From Marinobacter guineae (GTDB taxonomy: Bacteria; Pseudomonadota; Gammaproteobacteria; Pseudomonadales; Oleiphilaceae), in the NCBI RefSeq assembly GCF_002744735.1, contig NZ_KZ319340.1, positions 1,149,030-1,213,029 of the forward strand: DNA of 64,000 nucleotides, written 5' to 3'. Each line of letters begins with the position of its first letter. The stretch's first letter is position 1. Both the position numbers and the translations under genes were made by a program. Below the pieces are notes generated by a model, which saw only the letters and a program-made list of their open reading frames with translations, made no database searches and was not told the DNA's origin. Positions 33,596 to 42,639 of this stretch are shown here, piece by piece.

Positions 33596-34405
33596 TCAGT
33601 CTGTCGGCATTGGTTCCGTATCGTAGCCGTCTTTTTCAATAATTGCCCGGACCTCTTTGCTTTTGAGGAACGCAAGAAAGGCGGCCGCTGCTGCGTTGTT
33701 TTTACCACGCTTGAGGAGCTGGGCCTGCTGGGTAATCGGGCTGTGCAGGGATTCAGGCACCAGCCAGGCTGACCCTCCCGTCTGATTCCAGGCCCGGACC
33801 TGAGCCAGTGCCACGAAACCGGCCCCGGCGTTGCCGGTTGCCACGAACTGAAAGGTCTGGGCAATGGAGTCGCCGCTGACCAGCCGGGGCCGGACGGTTT
33901 CCAACAACTCCAGGTGATCGAACACTTCCATTGCGGCTATGCCGTAGGGGGCAGTCTTGGGGTTGCCGATGGCGATCCGGGGGCCGGAAGCCGAGGTCAG
34001 AAACGATTCCGGGTCAGAGAGCCGATTGTCCTCCCGGCTCCAGAGCACCAGCCGTCCCTCGGCGTAGGTGAAGCGCGTGCCTGCAACGCCGTCACCCTCT
34101 CGCTCCAGCCGCTCAGGCCGGGCCCGGTCGGCCGCAAGGAAAACATCGAAGGGGGCGCCGTGGCGAATCTGGGCATAAAGCTTGCCGGTTGAGCCATAGC
34201 TGGCGCGGACGGTGTGCCCGGTCCGCTGTTCAAACAGTGGAACCAGCTTTTCCATGGTGGCCGTGAAGTTGGCCGCTACCGCAGCAGTGACCATTGCCGC
34301 CTGGCTACCGGCGGATACCAGTATCAGCAAGAGCGTGATCAGGCCGACACAGATGCCTCTGAGTAGCGGATGCTGGCCGGCATGCACTGCAAAATATACT
34401 GCCAT
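33596..34405 (-). CDS. modA: Molybdate-binding periplasmic protein
   Basis: 269 residues. The hydrophobic signal peptide is about residues 16-36 (ends AGSQA), then VTAAVAANFTATMEKLVPLF as in ModA. The ligand loops ASYGSTGKLYAQI and VASGD-like SGDSIAQTF (oxyanion-binding serines) are visible. The start overlaps the 3' end of the hydrolase gene by 67 bases on the same strand. No later start keeps the signal peptide, so the overlap seems genuine. The ATG at 34405 follows GAGGA by three bases. Confidence 0.9.
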   Translation of the reverse strand: MAVYFAVHAGQHPLLRGICVGLITLLLILVSAGSQAAMVTAAVAANFTATMEKLVPLFEQRTGHTVRASYGSTGKLYAQIRHGAPFDVFLAADRARPERLEREGDGVAGTRFTYAEGRLVLWSREDNRLSDPESFLTSASGPRIAIGNPKTAPYGIAAMEVFDHLELLETVRPRLVSGDSIAQTFQFVATGNAGAGFVALAQVRAWNQTGGSAWLVPESLHSPITQQAQLLKRGKNNAAAAAFLAFLKSKEVRAIIEKDGYDTEPMPTD

Positions 34406-35271
34406 ACGTCCTCTGAGTTGGTTTCATTGAGCATTTCATGACGGCCACCCTCGAACAGCCTGAGCGTCACCGTTTCAATCCCGGCTTCGCGAATGGCCTG
34501 AAAGTGAGACCGGATGCCCTCGCCCATTTCTCCAACCGGATCCTCGGTACCCGCGAACAGGTGAACCGGCAGGTCTTTGCGCCACAGCGCAGGATTGATG
34601 GACAGCATACCCTCAACGAAATCATGCCACAGCCCCGTCGTGCATTCGAATCCGCAGAGCGGATCGGCCAGGTATTTGTCTACCTGCTCCGGGGCACGGC
34701 TCAGCCAGTCGCATTCGGTGCGGTTGGGGCGGAAGTGTTTGTTGAATTTGCCGAAGGTCATCCTGGTAATGGTCGCACTGCGGTGGCACTGGCCTCGAAA
34801 CAGCCTGATCAGGCCGATCAGAAAGCTTGATGCCAAAAGTTCGGGGCGGTGAATGCGGTTGGTGGCGCTGAGGATCAGAGTGTCCACGGATTCGCCATGG
34901 CGCTGGACGCAACTCTGGGCAAGGAATGAGCCCATGCTGTGGCCGAACAGGATAAGGGGCCTGGCCGGGTATTGGTTCCGGGCATAACAGATGACCTGGT
35001 GCAGATCTTCGACAACTTTGTGCCAGCCATCCTGATCACTGTAATGACCCAGTTGATCAGGTGGGCAGGTTGGGCCATGGCCGCGGTGATCAAAGGTAAC
35101 AACGGCAATGCCTTGATGGCACAGCCACTCGGCGAAACCGGTATATCGGCCAGCATGCTCTGCCATGCCGTGGGAGATAACCATAACCGCCCGGGGATGG
35201 GCAGGGGAAAACAGGCTGCCGGAAACGGTGTGGCCGTCAGGTGCGTCCAGCTTCAGGGGGAGTTTGTTCAT
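34339..35271 (-). CDS. Alpha/beta hydrolase, monoacylglycerol lipase/lysophospholipase type
   Basis: 310 residues of the serine alpha/beta hydrolase fold. Nucleophile elbow GHSMGS (about 106-111), oxyanion region SHGMAEHAGRY (about 33-43), an acid (about Asp in GTEDPVGEMG) and a C-terminal His (EGGRHEMLNE). The helical lid with a Phe/Arg-rich insert suits glycerolipid substrates. No signal peptide, so cytoplasmic. Its 5' end overlaps the sterol desaturase-like gene by 35 bases and its 3' end overlaps modA by 67 bases, so all may share a transcript. Confidence 0.85.
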   Translation of the reverse strand: MNKLPLKLDAPDGHTVSGSLFSPAHPRAVMVISHGMAEHAGRYTGFAEWLCHQGIAVVTFDHRGHGPTCPPDQLGHYSDQDGWHKVVEDLHQVICYARNQYPARPLILFGHSMGSFLAQSCVQRHGESVDTLILSATNRIHRPELLASSFLIGLIRLFRGQCHRSATITRMTFGKFNKHFRPNRTECDWLSRAPEQVDKYLADPLCGFECTTGLWHDFVEGMLSINPALWRKDLPVHLFAGTEDPVGEMGEGIRSHFQAIREAGIETVTLRLFEGGRHEMLNETNSEDVWQYILQCMPASIRYSEASVSA

Positions 35272-36223
35272 GGCGCTTGCCCGGGTCCTTGTTATTCTTG
35301 TCCATTACCGGGCGTTGCCACTCCGGCGGTTTCCATAAATGTTTGAGGCGAGACAGTAATCTGCCGGGCTGTGCCATGTCGCGGAACAGGTCCACGTATT
35401 CGTGAGTCCAGAGCACAATCAGGTTGGTGGAATGTACCGGTCGGGTAATACCATACTCCGGTGGCTCCCTGGCGTCCTCGTCCACAAACGAGCCGAACAG
35501 GCGGTCCCAGATGATCAGGGTGCCACCGTAATTCCTGTCGATATAGCCGGGGTTCCGGCCGTGATGGACGCGATGGTGACTCGGGGTATTGAATACGGCC
35601 TCAACCAAGCCGGGCAGCCGTCCTACCAGGGTGGTGTGGATAAAGAACTGGTACACCAGCGAGAACGCATAAGCCACCCCGATCCAGACCGGATTGAATC
35701 CGACCAGAGCCAGAGGCAGGTAAAATATCCACATGCCATTGAAGATGTTGGTGGCATTCTGGCGCATGGCAGTGGAAAAATTCATCCGCTCGGACGAATG
35801 GTGCACCACATGGGCTGCCCAGAACCAGCGCATCCGGTGACTGGCCCGGTGCATCCAGTAGAAACAGAAGTCCACACCCAGGAAAGTCAGGAAGGCAGTA
35901 AGCCCGTTGAGTTCAAGGTCGAGAATGCGGTAGTGGTAGCACAGAGCATAGACCGGAAAAGCAATGATGCCGGCAAACAGCAGCTCAGTAACCTGGTAGC
36001 CGGCCCCAAGTGCAAAGTTGCGTATCGCTTCACGGGTGTCCATTAGCCGTGGGTTGTGCCGTATTTTCAGGTACTCCCACAGGGCAACGGCTACGAACAC
36101 GGGTGTGGCCATGATGAAAATCAGTTGCCGTTCATCCAGTGCCAGCCACGGCGAGGCGGCCTGCCAGAGAGCAAGCAGACCGCTGTTTTCGAGCACGGCC
36201 AGCAGCATGTCGGTTAAAGCCAT
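35237..36223 (-). CDS. Membrane di-iron fatty acid hydroxylase/sterol desaturase family protein
   Basis: 328 residues. Four to five membrane segments and three histidine boxes that bind two irons: HRASH (His125/129), HVVHH (His138/141/142) and HHRVHH (His216/217/220/221). This is the fatty acid hydroxylase superfamily, whose bacterial members oxidise sterols, carotenoids, ether lipids or fatty acids. The C-terminus is rich in charged residues. Neighbours (lipase-like hydrolase and GST) suggest lipid turnover, but the substrate is unknown. Confidence 0.88.
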   Translation of the reverse strand: MALTDMLLAVLENSGLLALWQAASPWLALDERQLIFIMATPVFVAVALWEYLKIRHNPRLMDTREAIRNFALGAGYQVTELLFAGIIAFPVYALCYHYRILDLELNGLTAFLTFLGVDFCFYWMHRASHRMRWFWAAHVVHHSSERMNFSTAMRQNATNIFNGMWIFYLPLALVGFNPVWIGVAYAFSLVYQFFIHTTLVGRLPGLVEAVFNTPSHHRVHHGRNPGYIDRNYGGTLIIWDRLFGSFVDEDAREPPEYGITRPVHSTNLIVLWTHEYVDLFRDMAQPGRLLSRLKHLWKPPEWQRPVMDKNNKDPGKRHEQTPPEAGRT

Positions 36224-36334
36224 AGGATTCCTGCCGGTATTTTTGTTCTGCCAGCATTATTGTGGCATGGAACCGGTCAGGGGGAATGTCGTTTCACGCC
36301 AGTTTGGCTGACGATTTCCGCCAGTGGTCAGGTG

Positions 36335-37081
36335 TCAGTTTGCCATACGGTTGTCGGCGTAAATTTTCTCCAGAGCCTGGAGTTGCGGTTGCCACTGGTC
36401 CAGCCAGGCTTTGATGTCTTTCGGAATACGTCCCGGTTTGGGCCAGGGCACCGGGTACTCCGGCGGCTGGAACATGGGGGCAAACAGCGCTGCGGCCGTC
36501 AGATCGGCCCGGGAAAAACGGTCGCCGACCAGGAACGGTTGTTTGCTGTATATGCCGGCCAATTCGGCGAGCAGACACTCCATTGTTTGTCGGGATTTGT
36601 CGGCGGTTTTCTCGTTGATCTTCATCCATTTTCGCATGACCTCATCAACCCGGCTGAAGGCCAGGCTGAGCAGGATCCGGTTATAGAACGGCGTACCGGC
36701 GGCCAGCATGGGCACTACTATTTTCGGGCGCTGGAGGAAATGGTGGTAGGAATAACAGCGAATGGCAGGCCCGGCTTCTTGGTCCAGTCGGTGCTCCCAG
36801 GCCAGCGCCTGCTCCCGAAAATCCGGATTATCCGGGGTCAGCGGCTGTTCGGGGAAAGTCTCGTCGAGATAGTCCAGAATCCGGGCCGAGCCCTGAACAA
36901 TCTGCCCATCGTGGGCAAGCACCGGAACCGACGACGCCTCACCCGTCAGTTTTCGGATGGCTTTCACATGCTGGCCTGGTAGCAGGTTGACGGTCTCATA
37001 GCTGAGCTCTTTGAAATCAAGGGCCCAGCGAATTTTCTCGCAGTAATGGGAAATGGCAAATTGGTAGAGTTTCAGCGCCAT
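36335..37081 (-). CDS. Glutathione S-transferase family protein
   Basis: 248 residues from ATG 37081 (MALKLYQFAISHYCEKIRWALD). The N-terminal thioredoxin-like domain has the catalytic region SHYCEKIRWAL (serine and cysteine candidates) and the cis-proline and glutathione-binding SVPVLAHDGQIVQGSARILDYLDE pattern. The C-terminal helical domain is longer than usual. Such stand-alone GSTs often act in detoxification or reductive conjugation. The frame extends nine codons further upstream; the ATG chosen gives the family N-terminus. Confidence 0.85.
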   Translation of the reverse strand: MALKLYQFAISHYCEKIRWALDFKELSYETVNLLPGQHVKAIRKLTGEASSVPVLAHDGQIVQGSARILDYLDETFPEQPLTPDNPDFREQALAWEHRLDQEAGPAIRCYSYHHFLQRPKIVVPMLAAGTPFYNRILLSLAFSRVDEVMRKWMKINEKTADKSRQTMECLLAELAGIYSKQPFLVGDRFSRADLTAAALFAPMFQPPEYPVPWPKPGRIPKDIKAWLDQWQPQLQALEKIYADNRMAN

Positions 37082-37162
37082 GGGTTGTCTCCTGAATCCG
37101 ACTCTCAAGCATACTGTCGCCCGCCCCGTTTAAGAAGCCTTGCCTTGAGATTCTCTGGCGTT

Positions 37163-37999
37163 TCAGTCCGACCATGTAAGCCCGTAGCGGGCCATAATCT
37201 GCGCTATTCGCCCGGAACTCTTCAAGGCTCGCGTCCCTTCTGAAAGAAGGTCACTGAGCCCTTCCGAATCCTGGCTCCCCGGAGAGAACGCGATGTAGAC
37301 GGGCGATTGGTGTATCACATCTGTTATCCGCAGGGCGATGCGGTTCCCCTGCGCCTGCAGTGCCCACTCCATGACATCACGATCTTCCGGGAAAACGTCT
37401 GAACGGTGTTTATCCAGTAACTCGATTGCCCGGCTCAGGGGGGCGGGTCCGGACAGAATCCATACCTTTTCAGGATCGTCCCGGTGTTCCGCAATGTAGG
37501 CGTCAAGCTCGGGTGAATAGGAATAGCCATTGATGGCCAGCAGGGTCAGGTTGCTGAGCGAGTCTGTGCCCTCGTAATGCCATAAGTTATCCGGATGGGT
37601 ATACAGAACGGTCGTCGTGTGGCCGGTAGCCTCCTCCGGGAAGACAAAATCCGGTGCATCGCCGTGCAAGGCCCCGACAACGCCATCAATGTAACCATCA
37701 CGTGCCTGTTGAATTGCCCGGGCCCAGCTCATATTGACGTATTCGACATCGACTCCCGCTAGCCCAAAGGCTTCGCGGGCAATATCAACCATGTATCCCT
37801 CACGGTCCGAGCCGGCTTCACAGTTGTGGGGGCACCAGGGATCGGCGCCAATAACGATTTTCCGGCGAGGTGTTTCCTGGGCTGGCAGGGTGGTCTTGGT
37901 AGTCTTCGCAGCCGTTTCAGGAACCAGTGTTGGCGGATCTTCTGGCGGCGAGCAGGCGACCAGAATGAAAGCAAAACACAGAACCAGTGGTCTTGGCAT
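37163..37999 (-). CDS. Periplasmic solute-binding lipoprotein, family 3 type
   Basis: 278 residues. N-terminal lipobox VACS (Cys16 region) then a proline/threonine-rich spacer. The mature part begins KIVIGADPWCPHNCEAGSDREGYMVDIAREAF, typical of amino-acid-type (family 3) binding proteins, with the arginine in GYMVDIAREAFG and YVNMSWARAIQQ. No transporter permease or ATPase sits beside it, so it may be an orphan receptor or serve a distant transporter or signal protein. It is upstream of the ProV-like gene but separated and may be independently transcribed. Confidence 0.8.
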   Translation of the reverse strand: MPRPLVLCFAFILVACSPPEDPPTLVPETAAKTTKTTLPAQETPRRKIVIGADPWCPHNCEAGSDREGYMVDIAREAFGLAGVDVEYVNMSWARAIQQARDGYIDGVVGALHGDAPDFVFPEEATGHTTTVLYTHPDNLWHYEGTDSLSNLTLLAINGYSYSPELDAYIAEHRDDPEKVWILSGPAPLSRAIELLDKHRSDVFPEDRDVMEWALQAQGNRIALRITDVIHQSPVYIAFSPGSQDSEGLSDLLSEGTRALKSSGRIAQIMARYGLTWSD

Positions 38000-38082
38000 A
38001 TTCGGAAAACCGGGTTGTCGAAGAAGTCGCCTTTACCTGAATCATAGACCCTGGCAGCGGTTTTGTAACCCTGCCGCGGTGT

Positions 38083-39141
38083 TCAGGCTGCGCTTTTACT
38101 CCGGTCTTCTGAGGCTGCCGTCGGCACCAGTGCGAGGGCGAGGTCTTTCATGTGAAGAGTGCCCACATGCTCCTGGTCACGCATTACCCGGTAATTCAGA
38201 GACATGTCACCGCCGGATTTCAGGAGTACCGACTCGAGGTTATCCTTCTCCGAGATGTCACCCGCATAAGTGCTTTCACCAGCGTCTGGCTGGCTCATCA
38301 CCGACCGTACCCTCAAAACCCGTGCCCGGTTAATGTCGCTGATGAAATCGACAATATAGGGATCACCCGGGTTGATCAGGATCTCCTGGGGATCACCTTG
38401 CTGGACGATTTCACCGTCTTTGAGAATCACCAGGTGATCGGCCAGCTTCAGGGCCTCATCAAGGTCATGGGTGATGAACACGATGGTTTTTTTCAGCTCC
38501 TCCTGCAGTGCCAGCAACAAGTCCTGCATGTCTGAGCGGATCAATGGGTCCAGCGCTGAAAAAGCTTCGTCCATCAGCATGATCGGTGCGTCGGAGACCA
38601 GCGCCCGGGCAATCCCGACACGCTGTTGCATACCGCCGGACAACTGGTGTGGATACTGGTATTCGTTGCCTTCAAGACCAACCCGAGCCAGCCATTTCCT
38701 GGCATCGGTTTCGAAGTCAGCTATGGTGTAGCCGCGGATATTCTTGGCCATGCCTGCATTTTCCAGCACGGTCTTGTGGGGGAGCAGGGCGAATTTCTGG
38801 AAAACCATGGACATGCGCTCCCGCCGGAGCTGGCGAAGCTGTTCTTCGCTAAAGTTCATGATGTCCTCACCGTCGACCCGAATCTCGCCGGCGGTTGGAT
38901 CAATCAGGCGGTTCAGGTGCCGGATCAGGGTCGATTTCCCGGAACCCGAGAGCCCCATGATCACGGTGATTTCACCATCGTGCATATCCACATTGATGTC
39001 CCGCAGGCCAAGAACGTGTTTCTGCTGCTCCAGCAGATCGGCCTTGTTCATGCCCTGGCGAACATATTCAAGGGCCACATCCGGAGTCGGACCGAAAATC
39101 TTGAACAGGTTTCTTATCGAAATCTTTATGTCTTTTGCCAT
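38083..39141 (-). CDS. proV: Glycine betaine/choline ABC transporter ATP-binding protein (ProV-like)
   Basis: 352 residues. The N-terminal MAKDIKISIRNLFKIFG is typical of ProV/OpuAA. Walker A GLSGSGKSTL (about 59-68), signature LSGGMQQRVGIARAL, Walker B LLMDEAFSALDP, switch His in VFITHDLDEAL. The C-terminal part (about 270-340) corresponds to the regulatory CBS-like region, but reads short and weak. Third gene after proX-proW. It lies 10 bases after proW. The substrate is betaine, choline or another quaternary amine. Confidence 0.93.
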   Translation of the reverse strand: MAKDIKISIRNLFKIFGPTPDVALEYVRQGMNKADLLEQQKHVLGLRDINVDMHDGEITVIMGLSGSGKSTLIRHLNRLIDPTAGEIRVDGEDIMNFSEEQLRQLRRERMSMVFQKFALLPHKTVLENAGMAKNIRGYTIADFETDARKWLARVGLEGNEYQYPHQLSGGMQQRVGIARALVSDAPIMLMDEAFSALDPLIRSDMQDLLLALQEELKKTIVFITHDLDEALKLADHLVILKDGEIVQQGDPQEILINPGDPYIVDFISDINRARVLRVRSVMSQPDAGESTYAGDISEKDNLESVLLKSGGDMSLNYRVMRDQEHVGTLHMKDLALALVPTAASEDRSKSAA

Positions 39142-39151
39142 GGGTCTTTCC

Positions 39152-40186
39152 TCACTGCTTCTGCGAGACGTTAATGCGTGCCAGTGATGCCTTGGTAACC
39201 CGGTCGAGAATGACCGCCAGGATCACGATGCCCAGGCCGGATACCAGACCAACCCCCAGTTCCAGATTACGTATGCCACGCAGAACCAGTACCCCAAGCC
39301 CCGGTGCGGACACCAGGGATGCAATAACAACCATGGCAAGGCTCATCATGATGGTCTGGTTCACCCCGGCCATAATGTTGGGCAGTGCCAGCGGAATCTG
39401 GACCTTGTAGAGTTTTTGCCGCGGCGTCATGCCGAAGGCATCAGCGGCCTCAATGACGTCTTTGTCGACCAGCCGTATGCCCAGGTTGGTCAGCCGGATG
39501 ACCGGAACAATGGCGTAGAGAATGATGGCGATACCGTAAAGTTTTGATTCGGTGACACTGAACAGAAAAATCAGCGGGATCAGATATACGAACGGGGGCA
39601 GCGTCTGCAACATGTCCAGAACCGGAATGATGAGCCGCTGAAGCTTGTCGCTGCGGGCCATGGAAATACCAATTGGCACCCCGAACAGCACACAGATAAA
39701 AGCGCAGACGAGAATAATCGCCAGGGTCTGCATGGCGTAGCTGTAATGATCAATGAACGCCAGAAGCACGATGCTGCCTCCGACAAAAAGCATCAGTTTC
39801 CAGGATTTGGTAACCACATAAACAACCGCCAGCAACACGGGGATCACGATCCACCAGGGCGTGGTGAGCATCCCGTAAAGTGCCCCGTCTAGTGCCCAGC
39901 TCAGAGGCTGGGTGAGTGGGTCGAGCACCAGGCTGAGGCTGTCCTTTATTGCCAGAAAACCCTGTTCAAGCCCCTTGGTCAGTTCCCGGGACTGGGGGAA
40001 AGCCGCGCAGGACTCGTTCAGTGCGTCCATGGACGGGAACGGAAGGTCCCAGATAGAGGCTGGTTCGGCGCTCTCTCCCTTGGTTTTGTTCAGCAAATCG
40101 GCCATCGACATGGGGCCACTGCTCGTGCCTTCAGAGCACCATTCCTTGAGACCTAATGATGAAAACAGGGAATCGTAGGTTGCCAT
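39152..40186 (-). CDS. proW: Glycine betaine/choline ABC transporter permease (ProW-like)
   Basis: 344 residues. A long hydrophilic N-terminal part (about 1-95, including WDLPFPSMDALNES) precedes the membrane core, as in ProW, and the core holds the binding-protein-dependent permease loop EAADAFGMTPRQKLYKVQIPLALPNIM. Located between proX and proV, with a strong hairpin at 40239-40274 between proX and proW that may cause higher binding-protein levels. Likely osmoprotectant uptake, in line with a marine habitat. Confidence 0.93.
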   Translation of the reverse strand: MATYDSLFSSLGLKEWCSEGTSSGPMSMADLLNKTKGESAEPASIWDLPFPSMDALNESCAAFPQSRELTKGLEQGFLAIKDSLSLVLDPLTQPLSWALDGALYGMLTTPWWIVIPVLLAVVYVVTKSWKLMLFVGGSIVLLAFIDHYSYAMQTLAIILVCAFICVLFGVPIGISMARSDKLQRLIIPVLDMLQTLPPFVYLIPLIFLFSVTESKLYGIAIILYAIVPVIRLTNLGIRLVDKDVIEAADAFGMTPRQKLYKVQIPLALPNIMAGVNQTIMMSLAMVVIASLVSAPGLGVLVLRGIRNLELGVGLVSGLGIVILAVILDRVTKASLARINVSQKQ

Positions 40187-40238
40187 GGGCGGTCAGTCTC
40201 TCCTGCGCGCGTCTGGAATCAGATCGGTTTTCGGGAAA

Positions 40239-40274
40239 CTGCCCGGGACACTGCAAAGTTGAGGTCCCGGGCGG
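40239..40274 (-). repeat. Hairpin between proX and proW, likely mRNA-stabilising element
   Basis: GCCCGGGAC (40241-40249) pairs perfectly with GTCCCGGGC (40264-40272) around 14 bases, and flanking CT/GG can extend it. It follows the binding-protein stop by about 11 bases on the minus strand. Such hairpins behind ABC binding-protein genes often protect the upstream message and dampen the downstream genes. Confidence 0.55.
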
Positions 40275-40284
40275 GGCAGGTCGG

Positions 40285-41253
40285 TCAGTTGTTGAGAATT
40301 TTAGCCAGCCGTTCTCTGGCCGAATCGTTCAGCCAGGTTGACCATTCGTCACTGTTGTTGCTGAGGAAATACACAGCGGCCTCTTCACCTGACGCGTTGT
40401 TCTCGTCCATCCAGGCCAGAATGGAGCTCATGGTGGCAGTTTTGAACGTCATTTTGCTGAGCATCTCGGCAACTTCCGGCTCGCGCTCTTTGAAGTCCGA
40501 GGTTACCGACGTCAGGATGGTAGCTGCCGGGAATTCGGAAACGCCCGGATTATCGGCGTCAGCAGTCTGGTTTTTCGTGTGCACTTCTGGCTTGTACTCG
40601 CCCAGCTCAACCCGAGTCATATCGTACTTGCCGAGCGGCACGGTGGGGCCCCAGTAGTAACCAAACCAGGGTTCTTCCTCTTGCACAGCCGAGGCCATGG
40701 AAGAAGCCAGGGTTTCACCTGAGCCGTGGTTAAAGACTTCGATTCCGGATTCTTCCAGGTCCAGGGCACGAATCAGGTTATCACTGACAACGCGGCAACC
40801 CCATCCGTCCGGACAGTTATTAAAAGTGCCGCCTACGAGTTCCGGATTGGCCATCACGCCTTCGATGGTGGTCAGCTCCGGGTGCTTTTCCGCCAGGTAG
40901 GTGGGAATCCACCACCCTTCAACGCCGCCCGGATCCAGTACCCTGCTCAGGCGTTCGACCTTGCCTTGTTCTTCCAGCCGCAAGTAAGCCTCGCCTGCGG
41001 AGTTCAACCAGAGTTCGGTGATAATGTCCGGCTCACCGTTTTCGGCGACCGAGGTCACCGCCGGAACGGTGTCGGAAGGAACAATAGTGACGTCGCAGCC
41101 ATAACCCTGCTCCATGATGAATGTGGCCACGTTGGTAACGACCGTGTTGGACGCCCAGTTCATCTCGGTGATGGATACCTCGCCGCATTCGGCCTGGGCC
41201 GTGGCGGGTATTGAGAGTGCGCAAAGCATTGCAGCAGACGTAAGCTTTCGCAT
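40285..41253 (-). CDS. proX: Glycine betaine/choline-type substrate-binding protein (ProX-like)
   Basis: 322 residues. Signal peptide about 1-21 (ALSIPATAQA|E). Mature sequence CGEVSITEMNW...PDIITELWLNSAGE, EGWWIPTYL and WFGYYWGP hold the tryptophans and tyrosines that form the aromatic box for quaternary amines. The start is ATG 41253, because AAGGAG is eight bases upstream; the GTG two codons earlier is nearer the site. First gene of proX-proW-proV. The upstream region 41254-41537 is shared with the divergent M14 peptidase gene. Confidence 0.92.
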   Translation of the reverse strand: MRKLTSAAMLCALSIPATAQAECGEVSITEMNWASNTVVTNVATFIMEQGYGCDVTIVPSDTVPAVTSVAENGEPDIITELWLNSAGEAYLRLEEQGKVERLSRVLDPGGVEGWWIPTYLAEKHPELTTIEGVMANPELVGGTFNNCPDGWGCRVVSDNLIRALDLEESGIEVFNHGSGETLASSMASAVQEEEPWFGYYWGPTVPLGKYDMTRVELGEYKPEVHTKNQTADADNPGVSEFPAATILTSVTSDFKEREPEVAEMLSKMTFKTATMSSILAWMDENNASGEEAAVYFLSNNSDEWSTWLNDSARERLAKILNN

Positions 41254-41432
41254 AGTCACTTCTCCTTTTTCAGGGTTTGTGATGTTCGAAGGGTGTTTCC
41301 GGTACTAGCTGGCCGCGGTCCTTTGGGACCGGGTAGTTGGCAATGTTCAGGTCGAAAATGTGACAGAACAAACTCAAACTCTCGGTTAATACTTAATGAT
41401 CAGGATAACGAACCTCAGCTCAGTTACAAGGG

Positions 41433-41461
41433 CGTATTCAAAATACGTCTTTAATGAAGAC
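41433..41461. promoter_or_regulatory. Two small inverted repeats in the proX / M14 divergent gap
   Basis: CGTATT-CAA-AATACG (41433-41447) is followed immediately by GTCTT-TAATG-AAGAC (41447-41461). Adjacent dyads of this sort could be regulator sites for the betaine operon or for the M14 gene at 41538. No family is recognised. Nothing else stands out in the 278-base gap except AT-rich stretches at 41380-41405. Confidence 0.35.
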
Positions 41462-41537
41462 ATATTTCGCGCCTGACCGTCAACAAGCTGTAGCAATCAA
41501 CCGTTAGACTCCGCAGATTCTGAGCCAGGAGGCTGCC

Positions 41538-42638
41538 ATGACAGAATTGCGAGACCTGACGCCCCACACATCGATCGCCAGCGAGCAGGCCAGCCGGGAT
41601 GGCCGGCAACGCCGGCTGTTGCGTACATTTCTCCCGGAAATGGTCGGGCTTGAGCGCCTGCTGGCCGAGGCGCCGGAACTGGTGACCACCCAAGTGGTCG
41701 ATCGGGTAACGATGAACGATCTTTCGCTACCGATTTACCGGGTGGACATCGGCTCGACACGGTCAGACGTACCCGCCGTGCTTCTGGTAGGAGGGGTGCA
41801 CGGGCTTGAGCGGATCGGCAGCCAGGTGGTCATGGCCTGGATGCAATCCCTGTTGGCCCGGGTCACCTGGGATGAGCATCTCGCGGACCTTTTGCAGAAA
41901 GTGCGGATAACGGTGCTGCCCATTCTGAATCCGGGGGGTATGTACCTGAATCAACGCAGCAATCCCAATGGCGTGGACCTGATGCGCAACGCGCCGATCA
42001 CCGCCCAGGACCGGAGCGCCTTTCTGCTTGGTGGCCAGCGATTCTCGCCCCGGCTACCCTGGTACACGGGAGACCCGGAGCAGGGCATGGAGCCAGAGAA
42101 CGAGGCCCTGGAAACGGTGATTCAGGAGCTGCTGCCCGGTCGCCCGTTCAGTGTGGCCCTGGACTGCCATTCCGGTTTTGGCATGCAGGACCAGATCTGG
42201 TTCCCCTACGCCTATCGTCGCCGGCCGATGCGTCGCATTGCCTCAGTGATGGCCCTGAAGCTGATTTGGGAACAGGCCTACCCGAACCACGATTACCGCT
42301 TTGAACCCCAGTCCCGCCATTATCTCACCCACGGTGATTTGTGGGATTACTTCTACAAACAGGTGAATCGTGAGAATGCCGGTGTTTTCCTGCCGCTGAC
42401 CCTGGAAATGGGATCCTGGCGCTGGATCCGCAAACGCCCGCGCCAGCTGCTCCGGCTCCAGGGCTTCTTCAACCCATTGGTGCCCCACAGGCACAAAAGG
42501 GTATTGCGCAGCCATCTGAGCTGGATGGACTTTCTGGTCAATGCCGCCGCCAGCCATGAAAACTGGTTGCCCACCCGGGAAGAGGAGTCCATGCTGAGAG
42601 AAGCCGCCATCATGCACTGGTACCGGGATTCTCAATAG
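41538..42638 (+). CDS. M14 family zinc carboxypeptidase/deacylase
   Basis: 366 residues. Zinc-binding HGLE (His88, Glu91), a third ligand in DCHSGFG (His211), substrate-binding NPGGMYLNQRSNPNGVDLMRN (about 130-150, with the arginines that bind a C-terminal carboxylate in M14), and LTLEMGSWRW near 290 with the catalytic glutamate. This layout fits M14 peptidases and succinylglutamate desuccinylase-like enzymes, which share the fold. It starts a plus-strand run with the hydrolase at 42640 (stop and start almost touching). No signal peptide, so cytoplasmic. Precise substrate unknown. Confidence 0.85.
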   Translation: MTELRDLTPHTSIASEQASRDGRQRRLLRTFLPEMVGLERLLAEAPELVTTQVVDRVTMNDLSLPIYRVDIGSTRSDVPAVLLVGGVHGLERIGSQVVMAWMQSLLARVTWDEHLADLLQKVRITVLPILNPGGMYLNQRSNPNGVDLMRNAPITAQDRSAFLLGGQRFSPRLPWYTGDPEQGMEPENEALETVIQELLPGRPFSVALDCHSGFGMQDQIWFPYAYRRRPMRRIASVMALKLIWEQAYPNHDYRFEPQSRHYLTHGDLWDYFYKQVNRENAGVFLPLTLEMGSWRWIRKRPRQLLRLQGFFNPLVPHRHKRVLRSHLSWMDFLVNAAASHENWLPTREEESMLREAAIMHWYRDSQ

Positions 42639-42639
42639 C

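Noticed and set aside
41450-41760. Small minus-strand frames at 41451-41693 and 41497-41760 that could pass for a divergent gene
   Set aside because: They overlap the M14 gene start and lack ribosome sites; the plus-strand gene explains the region.
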